In this document: in pieces, positions 25,040-34,461 of the stretch
How positions within the stretch are numbered: position 1 is the first letter of the stretch
Layout: each line of letters starts with the position of its first letter
Assembly: GCF_003173335.1 (NCBI RefSeq)
Contig: NZ_QGMZ01000039.1
Span: forward strand, 62,001 to 126,000
DNA from: Methanospirillum stamsii
Lineage (GTDB): Archaea; Halobacteriota; Methanomicrobia; Methanomicrobiales; Methanospirillaceae
Direction: 5' to 3'
DNA length: 64,000 nt
The notes under the pieces: generated by a model
Database searches by the model: none
What the model was told of the DNA's origin: nothing
The model's input: the letters and a program-made list of their open reading frames with translations, nothing else
Translations under genes and position numbers: made by a program

Positions 25040-25687
25040 AGTATACTCCATGCCGGGTTTCACGATGACGACCTCGATATCTGTTGTTTCATTTACTGCT
25101 CTTGCAAACTCCTGCTCATCCTGACTGATTTTCTCAAAGGTATTGTAATGAATTGGAATGACAATCGGGGCACCAATAAATTCTGCAGCCATCATCGCTT
25201 CTCGTGGCCCCATAGTAAATCTTCCCCCAATTGGAATCAGCGCAACATCCGGATGATAGATCTCACCAATGAGTTTCATATCTGAAAAGAGTCCGGTGTC
25301 ACCGGCATGATAAACCGTAACTCCATCCATGGTGATAAGAAAACCGGCTGCAGAACCACCGTACATTCCAATCCCTTCTTCTTCAATCCATGAAGAATGA
25401 AGTGCCTGGGTCATGGTAAAAGTGACACCCTGAACAACAATGGTTCCACCAATATTCATCGCTTCAGTAATGCAGCCTTTCCCCCGGAGATAATGAGCAA
25501 TTTCATTATTTGATACTACCGGAACAGAAAAGGATGCAACAATACCCATATGATCTGCATGAGCATGAGTGACTGCAACAATGTCAGGTTGAACCGGGAT
25601 TTCTCCTTCAGGAACAAAAGGATCGATGAGGACACGTCTGGAACCATCCAGTATTACACATGCATGTCCGGGATAGATTATCTTCAT
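25034..25687 (-). CDS. UPF0173 metal-dependent hydrolase
   Basis: 217 residues from ATG 25687. The metallo-beta-lactamase motif HxHxDH is at His41, His43, Asp45 and His46 (THAHADHMG). The SVVSNNEI-like strand, TQALHSSW, VYHAGDTGLFSDM and IPIHYNTF complete the UPF0173 pattern (His near 94, Asp in AGDTG, His in IPIHYN). The physiological substrate is unknown. It follows the HTH protein at 25695 by 7 nt, so the pair is an operon. Confidence 0.88.
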   Translation of the reverse strand: MKIIYPGHACVILDGSRRVLIDPFVPEGEIPVQPDIVAVTHAHADHMGIVASFSVPVVSNNEIAHYLRGKGCITEAMNIGGTIVVQGVTFTMTQALHSSWIEEEGIGMYGGSAAGFLITMDGVTVYHAGDTGLFSDMKLIGEIYHPDVALIPIGGRFTMGPREAMMAAEFIGAPIVIPIHYNTFEKISQDEQEFARAVNETTDIEVVIVKPGMEYTL

Positions 25688-25694
25688 AAAAAAA

Positions 25695-26306
25695 TCAGGT
25701 GATATCAATCAGCTCTGCTTCTGTGATATCAATTGACTCGCCAAAGGCATCTTTCGTGGCAGAGGAAGTCATACTTTCAGTCAGGTCACGATCTTCCATG
25801 ACATCCCTGATCCGTTCAAGGTAATGATCCATCTCCCGGTCAACCATAGCCTCCAGAACATGGCGGTATTCCCGAAGGGTTGAAGGACTGATACCCAGTT
25901 CTTCGCTAATCTCCTTCATGGTTTTACCAGATAAGAGCAGATGTTCCATCTGATTACGGTCAAAGGGCATTTTAAAATCAAGCTCACGGAAGAGTTTCAT
26001 TCTGACACGGGCACGGGCAACAGTCTTTGAGAGTTTTTCATCTCCCAATTCTCTTGCAATCTCCGTGTCATTTTTCCCACCATAATAAGCACAAATCAGC
26101 TTAGCAAGCTGAATAGGTCTTAATTTTGTTTTGAAGAATCCCTGGTCAAGGAGTTCACGCATGATTAACGCTATCTCCCGTTCAACCGCATCGCTATCAC
26201 GAAGGGTACCATGGATCTTCTTCATCGGCTCCACAATCTTTGTGTTGCCGGTCATATTGGCAAACAGTTGTAACAACTGTTCTTTCTTTGCAACCTCTTC
26301 AGGCAT
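25695..26306 (-). CDS. HTH protein of the conditioned-medium-induced protein 4 (Cmi4)-like family
   Basis: 203 residues. Two helix-turn-helix-like parts can be seen: CAYYGGKNDTEIARELGDE near 73-92, followed by KTVARARVRMKLFRELDF, and LLSGKTMKEISEELGISPSTLREYR near 122-146, which resembles sigma-70 region 4. The family is conserved in haloarchaea and methanogens, and was named after a protein induced by conditioned medium in a haloarchaeon. The long acidic C-terminal tail (MTSSATKDAFGESIDI) is typical. It is probably a transcription regulator, co-transcribed with the UPF0173 hydrolase; the name is from memory and only moderately certain. Confidence 0.7.
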   Translation of the reverse strand: MPEEVAKKEQLLQLFANMTGNTKIVEPMKKIHGTLRDSDAVEREIALIMRELLDQGFFKTKLRPIQLAKLICAYYGGKNDTEIARELGDEKLSKTVARARVRMKLFRELDFKMPFDRNQMEHLLLSGKTMKEISEELGISPSTLREYRHVLEAMVDREMDHYLERIRDVMEDRDLTESMTSSATKDAFGESIDITEAELIDIT

Positions 26307-26393
26307 GGGGAATCACACACATTAGGGATACCGATATAGATACCGCTGAAATTATTTAAGTTTGTTGGATTTTATGCGAAATAAGACCGAAAT

Positions 26394-26404
26394 CTTATAT
26401 ATGG
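26394..26404 (+). promoter_or_regulatory. Promoter of glyS-hef
   Basis: CTTATATATGG with the purine-rich CGAAA just upstream is a good archaeal TATA box with BRE. The ATG of glyS lies about 155 nt downstream, so the mRNA should have an unusually long leader of roughly 130 nt for a methanogen. Confidence 0.6.
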
Positions 26405-26558
26405 ACATACCAGATGAGACAAAAAAGTGTAGTGTTGCAACTCATTAAGCACGGCTCAGCTATATCAGGGTTTTAAGTATCTGACAGAGGCGGGGCAGGT
26501 GCAGAAGAAAATCTTCATCGTAGATGAGAGCTTTATGTATTCCGGTTTGTGATCCCAG

Positions 26559-28277
26559 ATGAGTGACGTCTTTGATAATGTGATGGATCTGGCAAAACGC
26601 AGAGGGTTTGTCTGGCCAACAACAGAATGCTATGGCTCGGTTGCAGGATTTATCGATTACGGCCCTCTTGGCACTCTTGTCAAACGCCGTATCGAAGACC
26701 TCTGGCGCCAGTTCTATGTTATATCAGAAGGTTATTACGAGATAGAATGTCCGACAATTGGCCAGGAAGCCATGTATATAGCATCCGGACATGTAAAGGG
26801 ATTTTCTGATAAGATGTGCCAGTGTCCGGCGTGTGGAGAATATCTTCGGGCAGATCATGTCGCAGAGGCACATAATATTCCGAATGCAGCGACCCTTTCC
26901 TGTGAAATGCTGGCAGAAAAAATAAACAGCCTCCCCTGTCCGGCATGTGAAAAAATTCTCGGAAAAGTTGATGTATTTAGCTTTAATCTGATGTTCCAGA
27001 CAACCATCGGACCTGGATCCCAGAGAATCGGTTATTTAAGGCCTGAGACTGCACAGGGAATATTTGTTGATTTCACCCGGTTACTCCGCTTTTACCGGGA
27101 TAAACTTCCATTTGGAACGGTTCAGATAGGAAAATCATACAGGAATGAAATCTCACCACGGCAGGGTATGATCCGGCTTCGGGAATTTACCCAGGCTGAA
27201 GCCGAGATCTTTGTCCACCCGGCAATGAAAGGACATCCAAACTTTTCCCGGTACTCAGACTATGCATTTCCTCTTTTATCTTCAGAGCAGCAGTTGGGAG
27301 AGCTTGAAGCAAAGACATACACCATGAAAGATGCAGTGGCACAGGGAGTTATTGCAAACGAATATGTCGCTTATTACCTTGCAATGACTCATGAGATCCT
27401 GGTGTCTGTCGGAGTTATTCCAGAAAGGCTCAGGTTCCGCCAGCACCTTCCTGATGAGCGTGCTCATTATGCTGAAGACTGCTGGGATGCAGAGATATAT
27501 TCTGAACGGTTCGGCTGGGTGGAGACGGTTGGTATTGCTGATCGAACTGACTATGACCTCCGTGCTCATGCTGATAAGAGTGGAGATTCCTTTACCGCAT
27601 ATATCCAGTATGATGAGCCAAAGCGCGAGATGAGACGCGTAATTAATGCTAATATGGGAGTGCTCGGACCAAAATACCGTGGAAAAGCAAAGGACATATC
27701 AGATGCCCTCCAGGAGGTAACACCAGGACCGGATGGTGCTACCGTGGTTATTGACGGAGAGGAGATCTTTGTCCCCGCTGAACTGTATGAAATAAAAGAA
27801 CAGGAGGTGGATGTCCGGGGTGTTGATGTAAGACCTCATGTTATCGAACCCAGTTACGGAATTGACCGGATGATCTATGCAGTTCTTGAACACTCTTACC
27901 ATGAAGAAGAAGTAGAGGGAGAAGTCAGAAAAGTAATGAGGTTCCCCTCACGGATTGCTCCGGTTCAGGTTGCAATATTCCCACTCATGGCACGCGACGG
28001 TCTTGATGTCATGGCAAAAGAGATTACCCGGAATCTTCAGATGCAGGGAGTCCTTGCCGAATATGATGACTCTGGAGCCATTGGTCGCAGATACCGGAGA
28101 CAGGATGAAATTGGGACACCATATGCTGTGACGGTGGATTACGATTCATTGGAAGATGAGACTATTACTCTGCGTGACCGGGACAGCATGCAGCAGGTGC
28201 GGGTGAAAAAAGATCAGTTAGCTGATCTGATCCCAGCCCTTATCAGGGGCAAAAGCTCATTCTCTTCACTCATCTGA
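26559..28277 (+). CDS. glyS: Glycyl-tRNA synthetase
   Basis: 572 residues, class II aminoacyl-tRNA synthetase of the archaeal/eukaryotic alpha2 type, EC 6.1.1.14. Motif 1 begins near IDYGPLGTLVKRRIEDLW (33-50). A Cys-rich insertion, Cys87, Cys89, Cys92 and Cys127, Cys130, probably binds zinc. Motif 2 is YRNEISPRQGMIRLREFTQAE near 194-214. Motif 3 contains PSYGIDRMIYAVLEHS near 430-445. The C-terminal anticodon-binding domain runs from RIAPVQVAIFPL onwards. The stop codon overlaps the start of hef by one base (TGATG), so the two genes are translationally coupled. Confidence 0.96.
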   Translation: MSDVFDNVMDLAKRRGFVWPTTECYGSVAGFIDYGPLGTLVKRRIEDLWRQFYVISEGYYEIECPTIGQEAMYIASGHVKGFSDKMCQCPACGEYLRADHVAEAHNIPNAATLSCEMLAEKINSLPCPACEKILGKVDVFSFNLMFQTTIGPGSQRIGYLRPETAQGIFVDFTRLLRFYRDKLPFGTVQIGKSYRNEISPRQGMIRLREFTQAEAEIFVHPAMKGHPNFSRYSDYAFPLLSSEQQLGELEAKTYTMKDAVAQGVIANEYVAYYLAMTHEILVSVGVIPERLRFRQHLPDERAHYAEDCWDAEIYSERFGWVETVGIADRTDYDLRAHADKSGDSFTAYIQYDEPKREMRRVINANMGVLGPKYRGKAKDISDALQEVTPGPDGATVVIDGEEIFVPAELYEIKEQEVDVRGVDVRPHVIEPSYGIDRMIYAVLEHSYHEEEVEGEVRKVMRFPSRIAPVQVAIFPLMARDGLDVMAKEITRNLQMQGVLAEYDDSGAIGRRYRRQDEIGTPYAVTVDYDSLEDETITLRDRDSMQQVRVKKDQLADLIPALIRGKSSFSSLI

Positions 28278-30529
28278 TGGAATATATCTCCCATCCCTTT
28301 GTTACTCCGGAGTCAATGGAGAAACGGACATACCAGTTCTCCATCTCCATGAGCGCCCTTGAGGAAAACACCCTTGTAGTGATTCCCACGGGTCTTGGAA
28401 AAACTGCAATCGCACTTATTGTCGCTGCATCCCGGCTGTACCAGAATGGAGGCAGGGTGCTCATGATGGCACCGACAAAGCCTCTTGTGGAGCAGCACCT
28501 GCGGTATTTTAAAGCACATCTTACAATCCCGGGAGATGATGAAGCAAAATTCGCGATGTTCACCGGGGAATCATCTCCGGAGAAACGAACAACAGACTGG
28601 ATGGCAGCATCAGTCATCCTGGCAACTCCACAGGTAATAAAAAACGATATTATCGCCGGAAGGTATGACCTGACGGATGTCTCACTCCTGATTGTTGATG
28701 AAGGACACCGGGCGGTAGGAAATTATGCCTACGTTTTTCTTGCGAATAGGTACATGGAGACCGCAGAGGATCCACTTATCCTTGCCATGACGGCATCTCC
28801 GGGTGGCAACAAAGAGAAGATTGCTGATATCGTGGAGAACCTCCATATCAAAAATGTTGAAACCAGGACCGAAACTGACCCTGATGTATCCCCATATGTT
28901 CATGAAAAAGAACTGGAAGTTATCCATGTTGACCTTCCTCTGGATCTTAAGGCATCTCTTGAAGACCTGAAAGCCCTGGTCAGTGACCGGATGAGTCTGT
29001 TAAAACAGGCAGGTTTTCCAGTTACCGAACAGACGTCCCTGTCAATGAAGGCTCTCCAGGAGCTCTCTGCAATCATTCAACAGAAAATTGCTGAACGGGA
29101 TGCATCAGGATTTACTGCCGCCAGTATTCATGCAGAACTTATGAAACTGCGCCATGCTATCGGACTTGCAGAATCACAGGGCTGTATGGTCCTGAAAAAC
29201 TACCTGAATAAACTCCTGGCAGAGGGAAATGCTCCGGGAGGATCCAAGGCATCAAAGCGGATTGCATCCGATCCCAGGTTTATGCGACTGTTAAACAGAT
29301 CTATAGACTGGAAAGAGGAATGTCATCCCAAACTCCTTATTCTGCCAGACCTGGTGATGTCAATCCTTGAAGATTCACCAGATAGCCGCATCATAATTTT
29401 TGCAACCTACCGGGATACTGTGAAGATGATTACTGAAACCCTTCAGGCAGCAGGCATCTCCACTGAACGTTTTGTAGGCAAGGCTACAAAAGATCAGGAG
29501 AAGGGTCTTTCACAAAAAAAACAGATTGCAACCATTGGCAGGTTCAGGGAAGGAGAGTTCCAGGTACTCGTTGCAACCTCAGTTGGAGAAGAAGGCCTTG
29601 ACATCCCTTCAACCGATGTTGTGATTTTTTATGAGCCGGTCCCGTCAGAAATCCGGAGTATCCAGCGCAAGGGCAGGACTGGGCGGCATGGAACAGGGAG
29701 AATCATTGTTCTTGTCACCAGAAAGACATCTGATGAGACTTTCCAGATAGTGTCAAGACGACGTGAAAAAGCAATGACGACCGGGATGAAGGATCTTGTA
29801 ATCCATGAAAAAAAACTCCTTCAGACCGCTCTTCCACTTGACCCGGATGAACTGCAGAAAGCAAAAGTAGTCCAGGAAGAGTTCTTTGAGGGGCCGAAAA
29901 TCATCATTGATGATCGGGAACTGGTCTCTAAAGTTGCTGAAAATCTTTCATCGGCAGGAGCAATTATCAGGATTGAACGGTTGATTCAAGGAGATTATAA
30001 AATTGGTGAGCGGATCCTTGTCGAACGAAAAACATCCCGGGATTTTGTTGACAGTCTAATCGACCGGAACCTTCTTGATCAGCTCAGAGAGATGGCCAGA
30101 GCCTGTCCAAAACCGGTTCTTCTCATTGAAGGGGGAGATATTTACTCCCAAAGAGATATCCACCCGAATGCAATACGAGGGGCACTAGCAGCCATATCAG
30201 TATCAATGGGAATCGCCATTTTCATGACCAGGGATCCCGGTGACACAGCAGACCTTCTCCTTGTCCTTGCACGGCGAGAGGAAGAGACCGGATACAAGGA
30301 ACGCGGTTCGGGTCAGAAAGAAGCATATGAGAGCCTTGCCGTAGCACAGGAAGCAATCATGAGTGCATTTCCGGACCTGGGCCCAAAATACGCACGTGCC
30401 CTTCTTACCGCCTTTGGATCTATCAGGGCAGTCATTGATGCCAAAAAAGAAGACCTGCTACAGGTTCCAGGTATAGGGATTAAAAAGGCAGAGATAATTT
30501 ATGAATTATCCCGTCGCCCGTACCCGTAA
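28277..30529 (+). CDS. hef: Hef fork-specific helicase/endonuclease
   Basis: 750 residues, the archaeal relative of FANCM and XPF. The N-terminal superfamily 2 helicase has Walker A PTGLGKT at 37-43 and a DEGH box at 141-144, then the helicase C domain with ATSVGEEGLDIPSTDVVIF and the SIQRKGRTGR arginine-finger motif. The XPF-type nuclease follows (about 550-690), with IIIDDRE and the VERKT core at 582-586 (ERKxxxD). Tandem helix-hairpin-helix motifs close the protein (near 700-745). It acts on stalled replication forks. It is coupled to glyS by a one-base overlap. Confidence 0.95.
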   Translation: MEYISHPFVTPESMEKRTYQFSISMSALEENTLVVIPTGLGKTAIALIVAASRLYQNGGRVLMMAPTKPLVEQHLRYFKAHLTIPGDDEAKFAMFTGESSPEKRTTDWMAASVILATPQVIKNDIIAGRYDLTDVSLLIVDEGHRAVGNYAYVFLANRYMETAEDPLILAMTASPGGNKEKIADIVENLHIKNVETRTETDPDVSPYVHEKELEVIHVDLPLDLKASLEDLKALVSDRMSLLKQAGFPVTEQTSLSMKALQELSAIIQQKIAERDASGFTAASIHAELMKLRHAIGLAESQGCMVLKNYLNKLLAEGNAPGGSKASKRIASDPRFMRLLNRSIDWKEECHPKLLILPDLVMSILEDSPDSRIIIFATYRDTVKMITETLQAAGISTERFVGKATKDQEKGLSQKKQIATIGRFREGEFQVLVATSVGEEGLDIPSTDVVIFYEPVPSEIRSIQRKGRTGRHGTGRIIVLVTRKTSDETFQIVSRRREKAMTTGMKDLVIHEKKLLQTALPLDPDELQKAKVVQEEFFEGPKIIIDDRELVSKVAENLSSAGAIIRIERLIQGDYKIGERILVERKTSRDFVDSLIDRNLLDQLREMARACPKPVLLIEGGDIYSQRDIHPNAIRGALAAISVSMGIAIFMTRDPGDTADLLLVLARREEETGYKERGSGQKEAYESLAVAQEAIMSAFPDLGPKYARALLTAFGSIRAVIDAKKEDLLQVPGIGIKKAEIIYELSRRPYP

Positions 30530-30900
30530 AGGAGGAGAGCATATGCTTCGGCCCCATGCTTTACTGCATCCATAAGATGAAGAATCCGGGTGCTGTCTTT
30601 CTCTTCACGGGCTTCCTTTAGAAGAGCACGGAGAGTCATAGCAAATTCATCTTCAAGTCCCCCGGGTGCCTGAGTCTTACCAGACTGAAAAGTTGCAGGT
30701 TCTGATATAGGAGCAGTTCCTGACATCGGTCCAGGTTCATTTCCCATGGCTTTATTCTCCTCTTTGCATACTACACAAAGAGTTTCTCCTTTATATTCAA
30801 AAAGGGGAGAATGACAAACAGAACAGGTCTTTGCAAGCATTTTCCCTCCCTTTAAGAGGTACTCTGCCATTATTTCATCAGGACTTTTTATAGGAGTCAT
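30499..30900 (-). CDS. UPF0148 / Sjogren-scleroderma autoantigen 1-like zinc-ribbon protein
   Basis: 133 residues. The N-terminal part carries the family signature: MAEYLLKGGKMLAKTCSVCHSPLFEYKG, then LCVVC, i.e. a zinc ribbon with two CxxC pairs (near 26-29 and 42-45). A variable low-complexity middle is followed by a helical tail. Archaeal members are widespread but uncharacterised. Its 3' end overlaps the last 31 nt of hef on the opposite strand. Confidence 0.85.
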   Translation of the reverse strand: MTPIKSPDEIMAEYLLKGGKMLAKTCSVCHSPLFEYKGETLCVVCKEENKAMGNEPGPMSGTAPISEPATFQSGKTQAPGGLEDEFAMTLRALLKEAREEKDSTRILHLMDAVKHGAEAYALLLYGYGRRDNS

Positions 30901-30963
30901 CGGTCAGTACTGTTTTATGGGGTGGGGGTCTACTTATAAGCGAAGGTTCCAGCAGGTGATAAT

Positions 30964-31227
30964 ATGCCAACTCCAGAACAAACCATCGATATCTGTATTC
31001 AGATGTTATCCGCCATTATTGATGATGGCACGATACCCAGAAATATACGCCGTGTAGCAGACGAAACCCGCACTATTCTTCAAAACCAGGATCGCCAGCT
31101 CGGTCTTCGGGCAGCAGAAGCAATTTCCAAGATTGATGAAATCAGTAGCGATCCGAATATGCCTGTCCATGCACGCACCCGCGTCTGGGAACTGGTCTCA
31201 CAACTTGAGACTGTACCGCTCGATTAA
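30964..31227 (+). CDS. UPF0147 family protein
   Basis: 87 residues, full length for this small archaeal all-alpha family. Recognisable segments are [20 protein letters not shown], then [19 protein letters not shown] and [14 protein letters not shown]. The function is unknown. It is divergent from the UPF0148 gene with a 63-nt spacer. Just beyond its stop lies the convergent yjbQ gene. Confidence 0.92.
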   Translation: MPTPEQTIDICIQMLSAIIDDGTIPRNIRRVADETRTILQNQDRQLGLRAAEAISKIDEISSDPNMPVHARTRVWELVSQLETVPLD

Positions 31228-31308
31228 TCACGCACATTCTGTTTTCGGAGGAGAGTAAACTCTTCTCCAGAGCCTTTTATGTACGGTGGAGAATATGCTT
31301 TCCAAAAG

Positions 31309-31728
31309 TTACTCTCCTATAACAGTCACCATCAGGTGCCTGTCCCGTCTTTGCCTTGTATCAAGTTCAAGAAGGACTATCTGTTGCCAGGTCCCAAGAA
31401 CAAGCGCGCTGTCCCTTACCGGTACTGTCAATGAAGGACCGATCATGGCAGCTTTTACGTGGGAACGGCCATTCCCGTCACCCCACCGACTGTCATGTGC
31501 ATACGTAATATCAGATGGAGCACATACCGACAATGCCCGGGAGAGATCTTTTAGAACCCCGGATTCATATTCAATCGTGGTTATTGCTGCGGTTGACCCA
31601 GTAACAAAAATATGACAGATGCCAGTTTTAACACCGGATGAGCGGGCTAACTCCTGCACTCTGTCGGTGATATCTATAATATCTCCTTCACCCCTGGTGG
31701 AAAGAGTGATACTTCCGGAAATTACCAT
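31309..31728 (-). CDS. yjbQ: YjbQ family (UPF0047) protein, possible secondary thiamine-phosphate synthase
   Basis: 139 residues with the UPF0047 signature: GICHIFVTGSTAAITTIEYE, then YAHDSRWGDGNGRSHVKAAMIGPS and the LELDTRQRRDRHLMVTVIGE ending. The conserved His and Glu cluster is intact. Some bacterial YjbQ proteins show weak thiamine phosphate synthase activity and suppress thiE mutations. Here it lies 58 nt downstream of thiC on the same strand, which supports a role near thiamine synthesis. The physiological reaction is not proven. Confidence 0.88.
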   Translation of the reverse strand: MVISGSITLSTRGEGDIIDITDRVQELARSSGVKTGICHIFVTGSTAAITTIEYESGVLKDLSRALSVCAPSDITYAHDSRWGDGNGRSHVKAAMIGPSLTVPVRDSALVLGTWQQIVLLELDTRQRRDRHLMVTVIGE

Positions 31729-31786
31729 TGTCTTAACAGTCGCATTCCGGGAAAAAAAGATCTTTTGGTAAAGTCAGGTGCAGATA

Positions 31787-33067
31787 TCAGTCAAGTTTTT
31801 TGATAACCTTGTTTGCTATCTTTAATGCACAATAATCACCGCACATCGTACAGGCGTCTGTGTCTGCAGAAGCACGCTCATTTCGGATCTGTCGTGCACG
31901 GGAGGGATTGATGGCCAGATTATACTGAGCTTCCCAATCAAGATCACGGCGTGCATGACCCATGGCCAGATCCTGCTCGGTCTTTTTAAGTTTAATCATG
32001 TCACCAACATGCGCCGCAATCCTGCTGGAGATGACTCCTTCGTAAACTTCTTCCGGATTTGGCAAGGCCAGATGCTCAGCAGGAGTGACATAGCAGATGA
32101 AGTCAGCACCATACATCGAGGACATGGCTGCACCAATAGCGGATACGCGATCATCATATCCTGGAGCAATGTCGGTAACAATCGGGCCTAACATATAGAA
32201 GGGTTTGTTTCCGGACATACGTTTCATAAGCCGGACATTGGTCTCCACCTGGTCAAGGGGAACATGACCGGGACCTTCGATAATTACCTGGATACCCATC
32301 TCATGGGCACGATCACCAAGTTCAGTATTGATGATGAGTTCCTGAACCTGTGCACGGTCAGTTGCATCATGTATTGCCCCTGCCCGCATCCCATTTCCGG
32401 TTGAAAGAGTTACTTCATGTTCTTTCAGAATCTCACACAGGTAATCAAACTCCGCATACAGAGGGTTTTCCTTGTCATTGTGGAGCATCCATGCGGTAAG
32501 GAATGCACCTCCACGGGAACAGAGACCACCATGCCTTCCCTGTCTTTGAAGACGGTCAAGAGTAATTCGATTTACTCCGGTGTGGATTGCCATGAAGTTG
32601 GTACCAAGTTTTGCCTGCTCTTCAGTAATCCTGAAAAGGTCATCCTCTCTCATGTGAATGACAGCACCATCTTTCCTGGCAGCTTCGATAAAAGCCTGGT
32701 ATAATGGAACTGACCCGACGGAAAGGGAAGTTGCCTCAATGCAGCGTCTCCTAACCTCAACAAAGTCTCCACCTGTTGAAAGTTCCATAATGGTGTCAGC
32801 ACCGGCACGCTCACCTGCTTTTACCTTTTCAACTTCCATATCAACGTCAACAATATCGGTGGAAGTCCCGACAGAACAGTTCACCTTGGTCTTCAGACCT
32901 CCTCCGATACCACAGAGTTTAACTTTTCTATATGGTGATACCGGAATTACAATCTGACCAGTTGCAATGCCCCTCCGGATAAAGTCTTCAGTAACGCCTT
33001 CCTGGGCTGCTACAACCTTCATTTCTTCGGTGATGATGCCTTTTCTTGCATCCTCGACTATTGACAT
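31787..33067 (-). CDS. thiC: Phosphomethylpyrimidine synthase
   Basis: 426 residues, ThiC, a non-canonical radical SAM enzyme that makes HMP-phosphate from aminoimidazole ribotide. Typical segments are [35 protein letters not shown]-like [16 protein letters not shown] and [17 protein letters not shown]. The C-terminal cluster motif is Cys406, Cys409, Cys413 (CTMCGDYC). Here the last spacing is three residues. It heads a likely operon with yjbQ. No TPP riboswitch consensus is visible in the 145-nt upstream region, only a hairpin at 33099-33122. Confidence 0.96.
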   Translation of the reverse strand: MSIVEDARKGIITEEMKVVAAQEGVTEDFIRRGIATGQIVIPVSPYRKVKLCGIGGGLKTKVNCSVGTSTDIVDVDMEVEKVKAGERAGADTIMELSTGGDFVEVRRRCIEATSLSVGSVPLYQAFIEAARKDGAVIHMREDDLFRITEEQAKLGTNFMAIHTGVNRITLDRLQRQGRHGGLCSRGGAFLTAWMLHNDKENPLYAEFDYLCEILKEHEVTLSTGNGMRAGAIHDATDRAQVQELIINTELGDRAHEMGIQVIIEGPGHVPLDQVETNVRLMKRMSGNKPFYMLGPIVTDIAPGYDDRVSAIGAAMSSMYGADFICYVTPAEHLALPNPEEVYEGVISSRIAAHVGDMIKLKKTEQDLAMGHARRDLDWEAQYNLAINPSRARQIRNERASADTDACTMCGDYCALKIANKVIKKLD

Positions 33068-33098
33068 AGCCTATATGTTCCATAAGAAGATACATAAA

Positions 33099-33122
33099 GG
33101 CTCTTTTTTACTAAAAAGAGGC
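33099..33122 (-). promoter_or_regulatory. Hairpin upstream of thiC
   Basis: GGCTCTTTTT at 33099-33108 and AAAAAGAGGC at 33113-33122 pair with a single mismatch. The stem sits 32-55 nt before the thiC start. It may be an operator or leader hairpin; nothing resembles the THI-box. Confidence 0.35.
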
Positions 33123-33212
33123 AATTTTTGTTTATTGGAAAACAAGAAATATTGCTTATGCCTCATTTCACCCTGAATGTTCTATAGCAGGGAGATCAAA
33201 ATATCATAAGAA

Positions 33213-33959
33213 GTGACTGAATCAATACATATAAACTTTGGAGGATTTGTCCCGCTTAGCACGGTAGACTGGCGAGGGAGGTCTGTTTGCGTCATTTTTT
33301 TCAGGGGGTGTCCGGTTAAATGCTGGTATTGCCATAACCATACTATTCTGACCGGTGAAGATAAGAGACCAATCGAGGAAATCAAGGATCTTATCCGTTC
33401 ATCTTCTTTACTCATCAGTGGCGTCATTTTTTCCGGGGGAGAAGCAACGATGCAACCACCTGCGCTTTTTTCACTGGCGGAATATTGTAAGTCAATGGGG
33501 CTGAAAAACGGACTTCATACAAATGGTGTATATCCGGATGTTATCCGAAAACTTATCGAAAAGCGGTTGATTGATCATATCGCCCTCGATATCAAAGCCG
33601 AGTGGAACTTGTATACCGTGAGAGGAAAGGAACGGGCGGTTGGAAAACAGGTTAAAGAATCACTGACACTTTGTACTGCAGCATATCATGCCGGAACCCT
33701 CCCCGGTTTTGAGGTGGTAACAACCCTGTTCCCTGGATATGGTGAGGAGGTTATGACAATATCGCGCGATGTTGCTCCGGATGTGGATTTAGTCCTTCAA
33801 CAGGGAGTGTACATAGGAATCAGACCTCTTGATATTCATGATTTGAAAAAAATTGCTGATACAATAAATCGCAGGGTCAGAATTCGCACGAGGAGTGATG
33901 GAGAAATATCATATGAAGGTAATAGCAGTTGTGGGGATGCCGGGATCAGGGAAGGGTGA
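33213..33959 (+). CDS. NrdG-like radical SAM activase
   Basis: 248 residues from a GTG start. Cys33, Cys37 and Cys40 form the CxxxCxxC cluster motif in FFRGCPVKCWYCHN, followed by SGGEATMQP, the SAM-binding GGE stretch. The start FGGFVPLSTVDWRG is typical of anaerobic ribonucleotide reductase activating proteins (NrdG, archaeal branch), which generate the glycyl radical on NrdD. No nrdD gene lies nearby, so another glycyl-radical partner is possible. It opens a four-gene operon whose reading frames all overlap. Confidence 0.8.
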   Translation: MTESIHINFGGFVPLSTVDWRGRSVCVIFFRGCPVKCWYCHNHTILTGEDKRPIEEIKDLIRSSSLLISGVIFSGGEATMQPPALFSLAEYCKSMGLKNGLHTNGVYPDVIRKLIEKRLIDHIALDIKAEWNLYTVRGKERAVGKQVKESLTLCTAAYHAGTLPGFEVVTTLFPGYGEEVMTISRDVAPDVDLVLQQGVYIGIRPLDIHDLKKIADTINRRVRIRTRSDGEISYEGNSSCGDAGIREG

Positions 33960-34461
33960 ATTTTCAACCGTTGCTCAGGAACTTGGGATACCAGTTGTGG
34001 TAATGGGGGATGTAATAAGAGCGGAAGTTTCAAATCAGGGCCTGCCACCAACTGATGAAAGTATGGGAATCGTTGCGCGAAAACTCAGAGAACAATACGG
34101 AATGGCAGCAATTGCCCATGTTTGTGTTCCGACCATACAAAGACAACGAGAAAAAGTAATTCTTGTTGATGGCGTAAGAGGAGATGCTGAAGTTACCGAG
34201 TTTTCACAGGCATTTCCGGAATTCTCTCTTATTTCCATAGAGGCACCCTTTGAAACACGGTTTGCCAGACTTTCAGAGCGTGGCAGATCAGATGACCTGA
34301 TGAATATCAGCGAACTTATCGCACGGGATGAACGTGAGTGTTCTTTTGGTCTTGGAAAGGCAATGGGTCTTGCATCAGTCAGAATTGACAATAATGGAAC
34401 ACGTGAAGAGTTCAGAGATAAAGTAAGGGAATATCTGACAAGGATGAGAGAGGGAGCATGA
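33913..34461 (+). CDS. UPF0200 P-loop kinase-like protein
   Basis: 182 residues from ATG 33913 (ATG 33895 would add six). The Walker A loop GMPGSGKGEF lies at residues 8-17. It is followed by GDVIRAEVSNQGLPPTDES, VDGVRGDAEV near 86-95 and the SERGRSDDLMN arginine-rich lid. This pattern matches archaeal UPF0200 proteins, related to adenylate and dephospho-CoA kinases, for which the substrate is unknown. It overlaps the NrdG-like gene by 47 nt and the next gene by 4. Confidence 0.85.
   Translation: MKVIAVVGMPGSGKGEFSTVAQELGIPVVVMGDVIRAEVSNQGLPPTDESMGIVARKLREQYGMAAIAHVCVPTIQRQREKVILVDGVRGDAEVTEFSQAFPEFSLISIEAPFETRFARLSERGRSDDLMNISELIARDERECSFGLGKAMGLASVRIDNNGTREEFRDKVREYLTRMREGA

Noticed and set aside
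33068-33212. Possible TPP riboswitch ahead of thiC
   Set aside because: The THI-box core bases are absent; only an AT-rich hairpin is present.
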